Both the position numbers and the translations under genes were made by a program. Below, in pieces: positions 14,846-24,339 of a DNA stretch of 24,339 bases. The notes under the pieces are model-generated. The model was not told the DNA's origin and made no database searches. It saw only the letters and a program-made list of their open reading frames with translations. Numbering within the stretch: position 1 is the stretch's first letter; every line of letters starts with the position of its first letter. Source of the stretch: Gammaproteobacteria bacterium UBA2168 (lineage in GTDB: Bacteria; Pseudomonadota; Gammaproteobacteria; Pseudomonadales; Azotimanducaceae); contig DCWG01000083.1 in assembly GCA_002327525.1 (NCBI GenBank), positions 1 to 24,339 on the forward strand, written 5' to 3'.

Positions 14846-16155
14846 GCGAGCGTCCCCTCACAGAGCGTATTGATGCGGCTGGCGGATTCGTAGACGGCGG
14901 GCGTTACGAGGAGATGGGAGGCTACGTCGCCGCCCGCCAGGCGGTGACGAGCATGACACCGCAGGAAGTGTGTGGCCTCGTCAAGGATGCGAACTTGCGC
15001 GGACGCGGAGGCGCCGGGTTTCCCACGGGTGTGAAGTGGGGCTTTGTGCCTGACGTGCCTGGCAGAAAGTATCTGGTATGCAACGCAGATGAGATGGAAC
15101 CCGGTACGTTTAAGGACCGCTACCTGATGGAGAACGACCCGCATCTCTTGGTGGAGGGGATGATCATCGCCGCGTATGCCATCGGTGCAGATCGTGCATA
15201 CGTGTTCCTGCGAGGCGAGTACCACGAATCCTACAGGGCACTCACCGCGGCGATCGGCGAAGCCCATGCCAATGGCTGCCTAGGCGAGAGCGTTTTCGGG
15301 ACGACTTACGCGTTGGAACTGGCGGTGCACCGTTCCGGTGGTCGTTACATTTGCGGTGAAGAGACGGCCCTGCTCAATGCCCTGGAAGGCAAACGCGCCC
15401 AACCCCGCACCAAACCGCCCTTCCCTCCGGCGAGCGGGGCCTGGGGACGGCCAACCATCGTCAATAACGTGGAGACGCTGTGTAACGTACCGGCCATCAT
15501 CCGCCGGGGAGCGGAGTGGTATCAGAGTCTCGGGCTGGGGGAGGATTCCGGCACCAAGATTTACGGCGTGTCCGGACGAGTCAAACGGCCCGGCTTGTGG
15601 GAATTACCCATGGGCACGCCCATCAGGGAAATCATCGAACAGCATGCGGGCGGTATGTGCGACGGCTACCGGCTTCGCGGCCTGCTGCCGGGTGGAGCGT
15701 CCACCGATTTTCTGGTGGAGGAGCATCTGGATCTGGCCATGGAGTACGGTGCTATCCAGGCGGCGGGCAGCCGAATGGGCACAGGCACCATGATTCTGAT
15801 GGACGATCACGTGTGCCCGGTAGATATGGCGCGCAATCTGCAGCACTTCTTCGCTCAGGAGTCCTGTGGCTTCTGCACGCCATGCCGGGAAGGTCTGCCC
15901 TGGGTCGAGCAGTTGCTGCTGGATATAGAAGAGGGACGCGGCACCGCAGAGGATCTGGAACTGCTGGATCACAATGCTGCGTTCATCGGTGCGCCGGGCA
16001 ACACCTTCTGTTTGCATGCGACGGGTGCGATCGAACCGCTGATGAGCGCACTCAAGTACTTTCGGGAAGATTTCGAGGCGCACATACGCGAGCATGGGTG
16101 CCCGTACCGTTCGGGCCCCGGGTCAGCTGCGGAGGCGGACGATGGCGCGAATTGA
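14842..16155 (+). CDS. nuoF: NADH-quinone oxidoreductase subunit F
   Basis: NuoF (51 kDa) binds NADH and FMN and carries [4Fe-4S] cluster N3; it is the electron entry point of complex I. It has 437 residues. The glycine-rich flavin and NADH region is LRGRGGAGFPTGVKWGF at 52-68, followed by YLVCNADEMEPGTFKDR and GGRYICGEETALLNALEGKR. Cluster ligands are C342, C345 and C348 (SCGFCTPCREG) and C390 (NTFCLHATGA). Length and order match the family. It begins in the nuoE stop (4-nt overlap), and its last 14 nt overlap the nuoG start. Confidence 0.96.
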   Translation: MSERPLTERIDAAGGFVDGGRYEEMGGYVAARQAVTSMTPQEVCGLVKDANLRGRGGAGFPTGVKWGFVPDVPGRKYLVCNADEMEPGTFKDRYLMENDPHLLVEGMIIAAYAIGADRAYVFLRGEYHESYRALTAAIGEAHANGCLGESVFGTTYALELAVHRSGGRYICGEETALLNALEGKRAQPRTKPPFPPASGAWGRPTIVNNVETLCNVPAIIRRGAEWYQSLGLGEDSGTKIYGVSGRVKRPGLWELPMGTPIREIIEQHAGGMCDGYRLRGLLPGGASTDFLVEEHLDLAMEYGAIQAAGSRMGTGTMILMDDHVCPVDMARNLQHFFAQESCGFCTPCREGLPWVEQLLLDIEEGRGTAEDLELLDHNAAFIGAPGNTFCLHATGAIEPLMSALKYFREDFEAHIREHGCPYRSGPGSAAEADDGAN

Positions 16156-18853
16156 AGTAGACGGAATCGTCTTCGAGGCGCGAGAGGGTGAGAACCTGCT
16201 GCAGGCCTGTCTGTCGCAGCATCTGGATTTGCCATATTTCTGCTGGCATCCCTCGCTGGGATCCGTTGGCGCTTGCCGTCAGTGTGCGGTGATTCAGTAT
16301 GACGACGAGGAAGACGAGCGCGGCAGGCTGGTGATGGCATGCATGACGCCGGTCCAGGAGGGCGCGCGCTTTTCGGTCGACGCCCCGGGCGCAGCCGGTT
16401 TCCGTGCTTCGGTCATTGAGTGGCTGATGGAAAACCATCCACACGACTGCCCGGTGTGCGAGGAAGGCGGAGAGTGCCACCTGCAGGACATGACGGTCAT
16501 GTCGGGACATACGACACGCCGCTTCCATGGCCGGAAGAAGACCTGGCGCAATCAGGATCTGGGACCGTTCATCGGCCACGAGATGAACCGCTGCATCACC
16601 TGTTACCGCTGTACACGCTTCTACCACGACTACGCGGGTGGTAAGGATCTGCAAGCATTCGGCTCGCGATCGCGGATGTATTTCGGCCGGACAGCCGACG
16701 GCGTGCTCGAGAGCGAATTCGCCGGCAATCTCGTGGAGGTGTGTCCGACCGGAGTTTTCACCGACAAGCCGTTCTCACAGAGCTACTCGCGTAAGTGGGA
16801 TCTCGGTTCTGCACCCTCCATCTGCCCGGGATGTGCGGTGGGTTGCAACATCTCGCCCGGAGAACGCTTCGGGAGGCTCAAACGAATACACAATCGCTAC
16901 CACGGCGAGGTGAATGGATATTTCCTCTGTGACAGAGGGCGTTTCGGTAGCCACTTCGTCAACGCGGAGAATCGACTTCGTCGCTGCGGGGTGCGGGTAG
17001 GCGATGAGGAGTTTCAGGAGATCGAGGGCCTGGAAGCCCTCGCGGTGCTCACCGATCTGGCTGGCGGGGGCAATGTCGTCGGCATCGGTTCACCCCGGGC
17101 GAGTATCGAAGATAACTTCGCGCTGATGCAGTTGGTGGGCGAAGATCAGTTCTGCGCGGGTTTCAGTTCGGATGAGGCGGTGCTCAACGAACTGATCGTG
17201 GACATCTATCGTTCCGGTGCCGGCCGCGTGCCGACTCCGCTGGAGATCGAGAACAGCGATGCGGTGCTCGTTCTCGGTGAGGATGTGCTCAACAGCGCTC
17301 CCCGTCTGGCGCTGTCGTTGCGCCAGAGTGTGCGCAACGAGTCATTGCGACTCGCCGAAGGGGCGCGCATTCCGCTGTGGCAGGACGCCGGTGTGCGGGG
17401 ACACGCCCAGGGTGCGCTGAGTGAGCTGTTCAGTTTGACCGTGCTCCCGACCGGGCTGGACGACATTGCGGCTCACGTCGAGCATCTGCCGCCTGAGCAA
17501 ATTGCACGCCACGGGCACGCCATAGCGCAGGCCGTGGCGGGTGTGGGGGCAGAGGAGAGCGCGTCGGGTCGCATCGCGGCAGCATTGAAGAGCGCGAAAC
17601 GGCCGCTCATCGTGTCGGGAACCGGCTGTGGTGACGGTGAGGTGATGAGGGCGGCCGCGGCTGTGTCGAGTGCGCTCAGGCACGCCGGGTCAGATCCGGC
17701 GCTGCTACTCACCGCGCTCGAGGTCAATTCGTTGGGTGCGACGCTGCTCGGAGGTGGGCTGGGTCTCGATGAAGCGTTGAAGCGCCTGAAAAACGGTGCG
17801 GCCGACAATGTGATAGTGCTCGAAAACGACCTCTACCGAAGAGCCGACCCGTCGCTGGTCGATGCGGCACTGGAGGCGAGCAGGCGTAATGGCCGGGTAC
17901 TGGTCGCGGATCTGATCGAAACCCGTACCACGGCCAATGCCACACACCTGATACCGGTAGCCGCCTATGCGGAGACGCTGGGTACGTTCGTCAATCTGGA
18001 AGGACGTGCACAGCGTTTCTATCAGGTGTTCGAACCCCGGGCTCCGGTGACCTCAGCGTGGCAATGGCTGGGTGAAGCGGGACGTGCCGCGGGGCGCAAT
18101 GACATGCGTTGGCAGCACTTCGACACAGTGGTGGAGACCTGTGCCTCAAGGCCTGGTCTCGAGGCGTTGCGGGAAGTGGCTCCAGGGGCTGACTACCGTG
18201 GTGCGGGAGGATTGCGCATTCCGCGCGAAACCCATCGCGCAAGTGGCCGAACGGCCAGGAATGCGCATATCGATGTGCATGAACGGAAAACGCCGGTGGA
18301 TACCGAGTCGCCCTTCAGTTTCTCCATGGAGGGTGCCCAGGGCGGAGCCGTGGGCAGTGCCAGGTCGGCGGTCTGGGCGCCGGGGTGGAATTCCAATCAG
18401 TCGGTATTCAAGTTTCAGGACGAGGTCGGCGGGGCGCTGATCGGTGGTAGTTCGGGGATCAGGCTATTCGAACCGGCCCATGGTGTTCCTGCTCCGTCGT
18501 ACGCCATGTCCCAGACGAGCGACGAAGGGGAGGGTTTTAGGCTGATTCCGCTGCATCGTATTTTCGGCAGCGACGAGTTGTCGGCGATGTCGCCACCGGT
18601 CGTGGAACGCGGCGGAGCAGCCGAGGTAGTACTGAACAGGGCGGACGCGGGGCGCCTGGGTGCGCGGGAAGGGGACGGTATACGCTGCGACTTGCTGAGT
18701 GCTTCAGCCGCACTCAGGGTCGACGACGCGATGGCGGTGGGACATGCCGGACTGGTGGTCGGCGAGACCTTTGGCTGGTTGCCTCGGGGGCGGGTAGTGC
18801 TGAGCCGAGATCCCGACTTTCGTTCGTCGCAAGAGCTGATCGCGAGGGAATGA
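16142..18853 (+). CDS. nuoG: NADH-quinone oxidoreductase subunit G
   Basis: NuoG (75-kDa subunit) is the Fe-S relay protein of the NADH module; 903 residues, close to E. coli. The start is ATG 16142 ([20 protein letters not shown]), with GGAGG 7 nt upstream. Ligands visible: N1b C34, C45, C48, C67; N5 H99, C103, C106, C112; N4 C151, C154, C157, C201. The distant N7 cluster is also present, with C228, C231, C235 and C263 ([11 protein letters not shown] ... FLCDRGRFG); it is found only in some bacteria. The rest is a molybdopterin-oxidoreductase-like domain without cofactor function, ending [20 protein letters not shown]. The segment ~705-770 is low in recognisable motifs. It overlaps nuoF by 14 nt, and nuoH follows after 1 nt. 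Confidence 0.95.
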   Translation: MARIEVDGIVFEAREGENLLQACLSQHLDLPYFCWHPSLGSVGACRQCAVIQYDDEEDERGRLVMACMTPVQEGARFSVDAPGAAGFRASVIEWLMENHPHDCPVCEEGGECHLQDMTVMSGHTTRRFHGRKKTWRNQDLGPFIGHEMNRCITCYRCTRFYHDYAGGKDLQAFGSRSRMYFGRTADGVLESEFAGNLVEVCPTGVFTDKPFSQSYSRKWDLGSAPSICPGCAVGCNISPGERFGRLKRIHNRYHGEVNGYFLCDRGRFGSHFVNAENRLRRCGVRVGDEEFQEIEGLEALAVLTDLAGGGNVVGIGSPRASIEDNFALMQLVGEDQFCAGFSSDEAVLNELIVDIYRSGAGRVPTPLEIENSDAVLVLGEDVLNSAPRLALSLRQSVRNESLRLAEGARIPLWQDAGVRGHAQGALSELFSLTVLPTGLDDIAAHVEHLPPEQIARHGHAIAQAVAGVGAEESASGRIAAALKSAKRPLIVSGTGCGDGEVMRAAAAVSSALRHAGSDPALLLTALEVNSLGATLLGGGLGLDEALKRLKNGAADNVIVLENDLYRRADPSLVDAALEASRRNGRVLVADLIETRTTANATHLIPVAAYAETLGTFVNLEGRAQRFYQVFEPRAPVTSAWQWLGEAGRAAGRNDMRWQHFDTVVETCASRPGLEALREVAPGADYRGAGGLRIPRETHRASGRTARNAHIDVHERKTPVDTESPFSFSMEGAQGGAVGSARSAVWAPGWNSNQSVFKFQDEVGGALIGGSSGIRLFEPAHGVPAPSYAMSQTSDEGEGFRLIPLHRIFGSDELSAMSPPVVERGGAAEVVLNRADAGRLGAREGDGIRCDLLSASAALRVDDAMAVGHAGLVVGETFGWLPRGRVVLSRDPDFRSSQELIARE

Positions 18854-18854
18854 T

Positions 18855-19811
18855 ATGAACATCGACGTCGCCTACCTCCTGATCCTGCCCGTGCTCCTGG
18901 GGGTGATGATCAGTGCGGCGTTTCTGGTGTGGATCGAGCGACGCCTGCTCGGCTTCTGGCAGGATCGGCTCGGTCCCAATCGCGTCGGACCATTCGGGTC
19001 GCTGCAGATCGTGGCAGACATGATCAAGTTGTTCACCAAAGATGACTGGGTGCCGCCATTTGCCGATCGCGTGATCTTCGTGTTGGCTCCGCTCGCGATC
19101 GCTGCGGGCATGCTCATGGGATTCGCGGTCGTACCCTTCGGTCCGGGTTTGCACATCATCGACCTCAACGTTGGATTGCTTTTCTTTCTCGCTATGACGT
19201 CACTGGCCGTGTATGGCGTGTTGTTGAGCGGGCTTGCAAGCAACAATAAATACGCGCTGCTCGGAGGGCTGAGAAGCGCAGCCCAGATGGTCACCTACGA
19301 GGTCTTCATGGGTCTTTCGTTGATGGGCGTCGTGATTCTGACGGGTTCTTTCAGCCTTTCGGATGTCGTGCGTGCTCAGGCCGATATGTGGTTCTTCGTA
19401 CCACAGTTCGCGGGTTTCGTCGTGTTCGTCATCGCCGGGCTCGCAGAGGCGCACCGGCTGCCATTCGACCTGCCGGAAGCAGAGCACGAACTGACCGCGG
19501 GCTTTCACACCGAATACTCCGGGATGAAATTCGGTTTGATCATGGTGGGCGAATATCTGTCGGTGATCCTCGCGTCGGCCATGATCACGACGCTGTTCTT
19601 CGGAGGCTGGCTGGGGCCGGATTTCCTGCCGCCATTTGTCTGGTTCTCACTGAAGACAGCTTTTTTCATCGCGTTTTTCATCCTGATGCGGGCAGCCATA
19701 CCGCGACCGAGATACGACCAACTGATGTCTCTCGGGTGGAAGATTCTGTTGCCCGTCACGTTGATAAACCTGCTCGTGACCGGCGCGGTCGTGCTTGGAA
19801 GGGGCGCCTGA
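18855..19811 (+). CDS. nuoH: NADH-quinone oxidoreductase subunit H
   Basis: NuoH (ND1 homologue) is a 318-residue membrane subunit forming the entrance of the quinone channel. About eight hydrophobic helices are visible. Diagnostic sequences are [20 protein letters not shown] after TM1, [12 protein letters not shown], the loop [20 protein letters not shown] and [12 protein letters not shown] with its acidic cluster, and [18 protein letters not shown] near the end. The ribosome site GAGGGA lies over the nuoG stop. nuoI begins 2 nt after the stop. Confidence 0.96.
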   Translation: MNIDVAYLLILPVLLGVMISAAFLVWIERRLLGFWQDRLGPNRVGPFGSLQIVADMIKLFTKDDWVPPFADRVIFVLAPLAIAAGMLMGFAVVPFGPGLHIIDLNVGLLFFLAMTSLAVYGVLLSGLASNNKYALLGGLRSAAQMVTYEVFMGLSLMGVVILTGSFSLSDVVRAQADMWFFVPQFAGFVVFVIAGLAEAHRLPFDLPEAEHELTAGFHTEYSGMKFGLIMVGEYLSVILASAMITTLFFGGWLGPDFLPPFVWFSLKTAFFIAFFILMRAAIPRPRYDQLMSLGWKILLPVTLINLLVTGAVVLGRGA

Positions 19812-19813
19812 CC

Positions 19814-20329
19814 ATGTGGAGTCAACTGCGCACCCTCTGGGAAGTCTTGAAGCATACGTTTTCGCGCATCGAGACGGTGGAATACCCGGACGAGATGCCC
19901 TACCTCGCGCCCCGATATCGGGGTCGGATAGTGTTGACCCGCGACCCCGACGGGGATGAGCGATGTGTCGCCTGCAATCTCTGCTCCGTGGTCTGTCCGG
20001 CGGACTGTATAGCGCTTCAGAAAACCACGAGGGAAGACGGCCGCTTGTTTCCGGAGTTCTTCCGCATCAATTTCTCGCGGTGCGTGATGTGCGGCATGTG
20101 CGAAGAGGCTTGTCCGACGTACGCCATCCAACTCACACCCGACTTCGAGATGGCTGAGTTCAATCGCGCGAATCTGGTTTATGAAAAAGAGCACCTCCTC
20201 ATCGATGGCGTGGGTAAATACCCCGAGTACTCGTTTTGGCACGTGGCGGGCAAGGCCATCGAGGGCAAGGACAAGGGTGAGGCAATAAATGAAGCGCCAC
20301 CGCTTGATGTGCGGGAGTTGTTGCCATGA
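19814..20329 (+). CDS. nuoI: NADH-quinone oxidoreductase subunit I
   Basis: NuoI (23-kDa, TYKY homologue) is an 8Fe ferredoxin that carries clusters N6a and N6b between NuoG and NuoB. The start is ATG 19814 ([20 protein letters not shown]), which begins with the amphipathic helix that lies on the membrane; the longer open frame upstream is antisense-like noise over nuoH. It has 171 residues. Two classical motifs are intact: C51-C54-C57...C61 ([12 protein letters not shown]) and C90-C93-C96...C100 ([12 protein letters not shown]). The C-terminus resembles gammaproteobacterial NuoI, with [12 protein letters not shown]. Confidence 0.96.
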   Translation: MWSQLRTLWEVLKHTFSRIETVEYPDEMPYLAPRYRGRIVLTRDPDGDERCVACNLCSVVCPADCIALQKTTREDGRLFPEFFRINFSRCVMCGMCEEACPTYAIQLTPDFEMAEFNRANLVYEKEHLLIDGVGKYPEYSFWHVAGKAIEGKDKGEAINEAPPLDVRELLP

Positions 20330-20853
20330 CGATGGAAATCGTGGTCTTCTACATCGCGGCGGCCGTCTCAGTGAGTGCGACGACGCTCGTGGTGACGCGT
20401 ACCAATGCATCGCACGCGCTCGTGTATCTCATCGTTTCGTTGCTCGCGGTCGCCGTCATTTTCTTCCTGCTTGGCGCACCCTTCGCCTCCGCGCTGGAGA
20501 TTGTCATCTACGCGGGCGCGATCATGGTGTTGTTCCTGTTCGTTGTCATGATGCTGGACCTCGGGCGAGGATCGGTTGAGCAGGAGCGCGGCTGGTTGAA
20601 CCCGTCGATGTGGGTGGGGCCCGGTTTGCTCACACTGGTGTTGTTTCTGGAAATGGCCTGGCTTCTCGCTGGTCCAATGGCTCAGACATCCGGCACTGCG
20701 GTGTTGCCCAAGGAAGTCGGCATAGAACTGTTCGGTCCCTATCTGCTGGCCGTGGAACTCGCGTCCATTCTGTTGCTGGCAAGTCTGGTCGGTGCGTTTC
20801 ACCTCGGCCGGCGTTACATGCGTGCGCGCCGTGAAGAGGAGGCTGACGAATGA
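20326..20853 (+). CDS. nuoJ: NADH-quinone oxidoreductase subunit J
   Basis: NuoJ (ND6 homologue) is a 175-residue membrane subunit with five predicted helices (about 4-22, 29-50, 54-75, 92-112, 142-165). Landmarks are [20 protein letters not shown], then [20 protein letters not shown], the strictly conserved helix with a pi-bulge involved in coupling. It starts in the nuoI stop (ATGA) and ends in a charged tail [14 protein letters not shown]. The nuoK ATG overlaps the TGA. Confidence 0.95.
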   Translation: MTMEIVVFYIAAAVSVSATTLVVTRTNASHALVYLIVSLLAVAVIFFLLGAPFASALEIVIYAGAIMVLFLFVVMMLDLGRGSVEQERGWLNPSMWVGPGLLTLVLFLEMAWLLAGPMAQTSGTAVLPKEVGIELFGPYLLAVELASILLLASLVGAFHLGRRYMRARREEEADE

Positions 20854-21164
20854 CCGCCATCGCTATTCCCGTTGAACACGCGCTGGTACTGGCCGCCATT
20901 CTGTTCGCCATTGGACTGGCCGGCGTTCTGGTGCGGCGCAACGTAATCTTCCTGCTCATGTCCCTTGAGATCATGATGAACGCCTGCGGCCTTGCCTTCG
21001 TCGCTGCCGGGGCACGCTGGGCAGAGGCGGATGGGCAGATCATGTACATGTTCGTGCTCTCCCTGGCAGCGGCTGAAGTGGCGGTGGGGCTCGGATTGGT
21101 GTTACAGGTCGAGCGGCGTCTGCGGACCCTCGATATCGATGCCGCCAGCGAGTTGGCCGGATGA
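20850..21164 (+). CDS. nuoK: NADH-quinone oxidoreductase subunit K
   Basis: NuoK (ND4L homologue) is a 104-residue membrane subunit with three helices. The two buried glutamates needed for proton transfer are present, in [16 protein letters not shown] (near residue 40) and [14 protein letters not shown] (near 75). The N-terminal leader [20 protein letters not shown] and [10 protein letters not shown] are typical. Overlaps of 4 nt tie it to nuoJ and nuoL. Confidence 0.95.
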   Translation: MTAIAIPVEHALVLAAILFAIGLAGVLVRRNVIFLLMSLEIMMNACGLAFVAAGARWAEADGQIMYMFVLSLAAAEVAVGLGLVLQVERRLRTLDIDAASELAG

Positions 21165-23014
21165 TCGACTGGCTGACCCTCGTCCCTGTATTACCGCTCA
21201 CCGGCTTCCTGGTGTTGCTGGTCACGCAAGGCCGTCTCGGCAAACTGCCCGTGGCCATCATCGGCGCGGGTTCGGTTGGGCTTGCGGCGCTGGCGGCGTT
21301 GCTGGCCGGGTTGGAATTCTATGCTGCGGGTGCAGAACCGCGCAGCGTGCACCTGTGGACATGGATGGCAGCGGGCACTTTCCGGCCCGAGATCACCCTC
21401 TATCTGGATGGCTTGTCGCTGGTAATGACGGGAGTCATCACCGGCGTCGGCTTCCTGATTCATCTCTATGCCACCGGTTATATGGCGAGTGAGGGCGGGT
21501 ATAGCCGCTTCTTTGCATACATGAATCTTTTCGTATTCGCCATGTTGATGCTCGTGCTGGGTGACAATCTACTGGTGCTGTTCCTCGGTTGGGAGGGCGT
21601 GGGGTTGTGCAGTTATCTGCTGATCGGTTTCTTCCACGATGATCCTGCCAATGGTTACGCGGCGCGTAAGGCATTCGTCGTGACCCGCGTCGGCGATACC
21701 TTCATGGCTATCGGCCTGTTTCTGCTGTTCCGGGAACTCGGAAGCCTCGAAATCAGAACGATACTCACGGCCGCAATCGAGACTTGGCCGGACGGATCTA
21801 CGCTGTGCACGGCGATTGCGCTGTTGTTGCTCGGTGGCGCTGTGGGCAAATCGGCGCAGGTGCCGCTGCAGACCTGGCTACCTGACGCCATGGCTGGCCC
21901 GACACCCGTCAGCGCCCTGATTCACGCCGCGACCATGGTGACGGCGGGTGTGTATCTGATTGCCCGCATGCACGACCTGTTTCTGCTCTCGCCGCTGGCG
22001 CAGACCGCGGTAGCGGTGGTGGGCCTGGTGACGCTGTTCATCTCATCGTTCACGGCGCTCACCCAGCGTGACATCAAGCGGGTACTCGCCTACTCTACGA
22101 TGAGCCAAATCGGGTACATGTTCCTGGCGCTCGGGGTCGGCGCCTGGTCCGCGGCTATTTTTCATCTCGTGACACACGCGTTCTTCAAGGCCCTGCTGTT
22201 TCTTGCCGCAGGTTCGGTAATCCTCTCTCTGCACCACGAGCAGGACATGTTCCGGATGGGTGGTTTGTGGAAGCGCCTGCCCATCCCGTTCTGGAGCATG
22301 GTGATCGGATCGGCCGCGCTCGCGGCACTACCATTGACCTCGGGCTTTTACAGCAAGGATCTGATCTTGCTCGGTGCGCTGGATGTGGACGGCGGGGCGT
22401 GGTTCTGGGGAGTGGCCGCGCTCGCCGCCTTCATGACGACACTTTACACAGTGCGCATGATGGTGCTCACCTTCTTCGGGGAAGTGCACACCGAACCTCA
22501 CGACGAGAGCGGAGCGAGCATGAATGTCCCGCTGATCGTGTTGGCGGTGCTGGCCGTGGCGGGTGGCTGGTTCGGGCTGGCACCGGTCGCCGAGGTGCTT
22601 CCGGACGGCGGCGTCGATGGTGCCGTGCATGAAGGCGCGATGGTGTGGATCACCGCGCTGGTACCCATTGCGGGTCTGGTGGTCGGCTATCTCGTGTTTG
22701 TGGCTCGACGCATCGATCTCGATGGCCTGATCGACTCGGGGCTGGGGCGCGCGGTAGCGCGTTTCTGGCACGGCGGGTGGGGATTCGATACTACTTATGA
22801 GGTGCTCGTCGTGCGCCCATTCGTGATGATCGCGCACGCCAACCGAAGCGATGCGGTCGATTTCGTGTACCGCGCGCTGGCGGCGCTCGCGCGGGCCGCG
22901 CACCACGTGGTGGCGGCGACCCAGACCGGGCGCCTGCGCTGGTATGCGGCGAACATGGCAGGTGGGCTCGTAATTGCGTTGGTCATCGTGATGTTGATCG
23001 AGGGTCTGTCGTGA
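21161..23014 (+). CDS. nuoL: NADH-quinone oxidoreductase subunit L
   Basis: NuoL (ND5 homologue) is the distal antiporter-like proton pump of the membrane arm, with 617 residues as in E. coli. Functional residues visible are E145 ([18 protein letters not shown]) and K230 ([20 protein letters not shown]). TM7-TM8 [20 protein letters not shown] and the conserved [20 protein letters not shown] follow. The C-terminal part, after [18 protein letters not shown], contains the long lateral amphipathic helix and a last membrane anchor ([20 protein letters not shown]). It starts in the nuoK stop; the nuoM GTG overlaps its own TGA. Confidence 0.96.
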   Translation: MIDWLTLVPVLPLTGFLVLLVTQGRLGKLPVAIIGAGSVGLAALAALLAGLEFYAAGAEPRSVHLWTWMAAGTFRPEITLYLDGLSLVMTGVITGVGFLIHLYATGYMASEGGYSRFFAYMNLFVFAMLMLVLGDNLLVLFLGWEGVGLCSYLLIGFFHDDPANGYAARKAFVVTRVGDTFMAIGLFLLFRELGSLEIRTILTAAIETWPDGSTLCTAIALLLLGGAVGKSAQVPLQTWLPDAMAGPTPVSALIHAATMVTAGVYLIARMHDLFLLSPLAQTAVAVVGLVTLFISSFTALTQRDIKRVLAYSTMSQIGYMFLALGVGAWSAAIFHLVTHAFFKALLFLAAGSVILSLHHEQDMFRMGGLWKRLPIPFWSMVIGSAALAALPLTSGFYSKDLILLGALDVDGGAWFWGVAALAAFMTTLYTVRMMVLTFFGEVHTEPHDESGASMNVPLIVLAVLAVAGGWFGLAPVAEVLPDGGVDGAVHEGAMVWITALVPIAGLVVGYLVFVARRIDLDGLIDSGLGRAVARFWHGGWGFDTTYEVLVVRPFVMIAHANRSDAVDFVYRALAALARAAHHVVAATQTGRLRWYAANMAGGLVIALVIVMLIEGLS

Positions 23015-24339
23015 ATGTGCTGTGGATCATCCTGCTGCTCCTCGGCGGGGGTGTCATCTCCGGGCTGATCGCGCGCGGTAACGCACAGCGTGGTGGGTTG
23101 GCATCCATTGCCGTGATCGTACTGGCCGCAGTCCTGCTCATCGTCACGCCGATCGGCACGTCAATCTCTGTTCCGTGGATTCCTCGTTTCGGGATATCCA
23201 TGGTGCTCGCGCTCGACGGGCTCAGCTATGCCATGGTCGCGCTGACGCTCGCTCTCGGCGTGGTGGCGGTGGTGTCTTCATGGACGGAAATCGAGGAGGG
23301 GGCTGCGTTTTTCCAGTTCAATCTATTGTGGACACTCGCGGGTGTGGTCGGTGTGTTCACCGCACTCGATCTATTTCTGTTCTTCGTGTTCTGGGAAGTG
23401 ATGCTGGTGCCCATGTACTTCCTCATCGCTATCTGGGGTCACGAGGATCGCTCGTACGCGGCCATGAAATTCTTCCTGTTCACGCAAGTCAGCGGGCTGC
23501 TGATGCTAGTTGCCATCGTCGCACTGGTCTACGCGCATTACTCATCCAGCGGCGTACTCACGTTTGCCTATGCTGATCTGTTGTCGGCGAATCTGGATGC
23601 CGATCTCGCCTTCTGGCTGATGCTCGGCTTCTTCGTCGCGTTTGTGGTCAAGTTGCCGTGCGTGCCGTTCCACACGTGGCTTCCTGATGCGCACACGCAG
23701 GCACCCACGGCTGGAAGCGTGATCCTGGCCGGAATTCTGTTGAAAACCGGAGCTTACGGGCTATTGCGCTTCGTCGTGCCGCTGTTCCCGGATGCCGCGC
23801 TTGAGTTCCGCTGGCCCGCCATGGCGTTGGGTGCGGTGAGCGTGGTGTACGGGGGCTATCTGGCGTACAGCCAGACAGATTTCAAGCGCCTGGTGGCGTA
23901 CAGCAGCATCGCGCACATGGGATTCGTACTACTTGGTGTGTTTGCGTGGACCACCGTGGCCGTGCAGGGGGCGGTAGTTCAAATGGTGGCGCATGGGTTT
24001 TCCACGGCAGCACTGTTTATGATGGCCGGAGCGCTGCAGCAACGCCTGCGCACGCGTGATATGGAACAGATGGGCGGCCTGTGGATGCGCGCGCCGCGCA
24101 TGGGCGTAGTGACACTCTTCTTCGTAGTGGCGTCCCTGGGCATGCCGGGACTCGGGAACTTCGTGGGCGAGTTCATGGTACTCGTGGGTGCATTTTCGGT
24201 AGACGTGCCGCTGACTGTTGTCGCGACGCTGGGGATCGTTATTGCCGCCGTGTATGCACTCTCGCTGATGCAGCGGGCCTTTCAGGGGGAACCCAATCCG
24301 AACATCTCGGTCATGACCGATTTCGGAGCTCGTGAGATG
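23011..24339 (+). CDS. nuoM: NADH-quinone oxidoreductase subunit M, 3' partial
   Basis: NuoM (ND4 homologue) is the second antiporter-like pump. The start is GTG 23011 in the nuoL stop (GTGA); 443 codons are read without a stop before the window ends. Conserved points are E129 (FFVFWEVMLVPMYFLIAIWG), K214 (FVVKLPCVPFHTWLPDAHTQ), APTAGSVILAGILLKTGAYG, SQTDFKRLVAYSSIAHMGFV, MVAHGFSTAALFMMAG and GLGNFVGEF. About 50-60 residues of a usual ~500 are missing at the right edge. nuoN is expected next but is not in the window. Confidence 0.96.
   Translation, partial: MNVLWIILLLLGGGVISGLIARGNAQRGGLASIAVIVLAAVLLIVTPIGTSISVPWIPRFGISMVLALDGLSYAMVALTLALGVVAVVSSWTEIEEGAAFFQFNLLWTLAGVVGVFTALDLFLFFVFWEVMLVPMYFLIAIWGHEDRSYAAMKFFLFTQVSGLLMLVAIVALVYAHYSSSGVLTFAYADLLSANLDADLAFWLMLGFFVAFVVKLPCVPFHTWLPDAHTQAPTAGSVILAGILLKTGAYGLLRFVVPLFPDAALEFRWPAMALGAVSVVYGGYLAYSQTDFKRLVAYSSIAHMGFVLLGVFAWTTVAVQGAVVQMVAHGFSTAALFMMAGALQQRLRTRDMEQMGGLWMRAPRMGVVTLFFVVASLGMPGLGNFVGEFMVLVGAFSVDVPLTVVATLGIVIAAVYALSLMQRAFQGEPNPNISVMTDFGAREM

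Noticed and set aside
1..24339. CRISPR arrays, insertion sequences, prophage or integrase genes
   Set aside because: No regularly spaced repeats, transposase motifs or terminal inverted repeats were seen on either strand.

Overview
The window is GC-rich, densely coded bacterial DNA. It most likely comes from a gammaproteobacterium. The best marker is a complex I operon in which nuoC and nuoD are fused into one gene, an arrangement typical of Gammaproteobacteria; this placement is an inference, not a taxonomic proof.

Layout. Positions 1-7445 hold unrelated metabolic genes: the 3' part of a PEGA plus formylglycine-generating-enzyme-like gene; a small exported protein (minus); a thiolase; a VOC/glyoxalase-family protein (minus); a thioesterase-histidine phosphatase pair (minus); a periplasmic-type glycerophosphodiester phosphodiesterase; and a minus-strand pair made of an alpha/beta hydrolase and a wrecked short-chain dehydrogenase. 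Positions 7677-9790 hold a two-gene module: a TVP38/TMEM64 membrane protein translationally coupled to a mercuric-reductase-like FAD disulfide oxidoreductase. Positions 9850-11050 are a gene graveyard. A TIR-transmembrane-TolB-like gene on the plus strand carries a nonsense codon, a frameshift and a frame-shifting tandem duplication. It runs head-on into a frameshifted secreted-protein remnant on the minus strand. Both lack their 3' ends, as expected if one deletion removed the convergent tails. Positions 11429-24339 are the NADH:quinone oxidoreductase operon nuoA-B-CD-E-F-G-H-I-J-K-L-M; nuoM runs off the window and nuoN is presumably beyond it. Eight of the eleven gene junctions are 4-nt stop/start overlaps, which implies tight translational coupling.

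How the genes work together. The nuo genes encode the NADH-oxidising module (E, F, G), the connecting module (B, CD, I) and the proton-pumping membrane arm (A, H, J, K, L, M). All Fe-S ligands that I could check are present, including the extra N7 site of NuoG. The rest of the window is a mosaic of small transcription units.

Main point of interest. I do not see a clearly new intact system. What stands out is a concentration of gene decay next to a perfectly kept respiratory operon: three clear pseudogenes (SDR, TIR-TolB, secreted protein), plus two intact-looking enzymes that have each lost one key catalytic residue (alpha/beta hydrolase nucleophile Ser to Ala; FAD oxidoreductase C-terminal His to Phe). 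The dead TIR-TolB gene is the relic of an unusual signalling or defence-like domain fusion. A short orphan reading frame behind a perfect 12-nt Shine-Dalgarno sequence, followed by a strong hairpin, is the other unexplained element.
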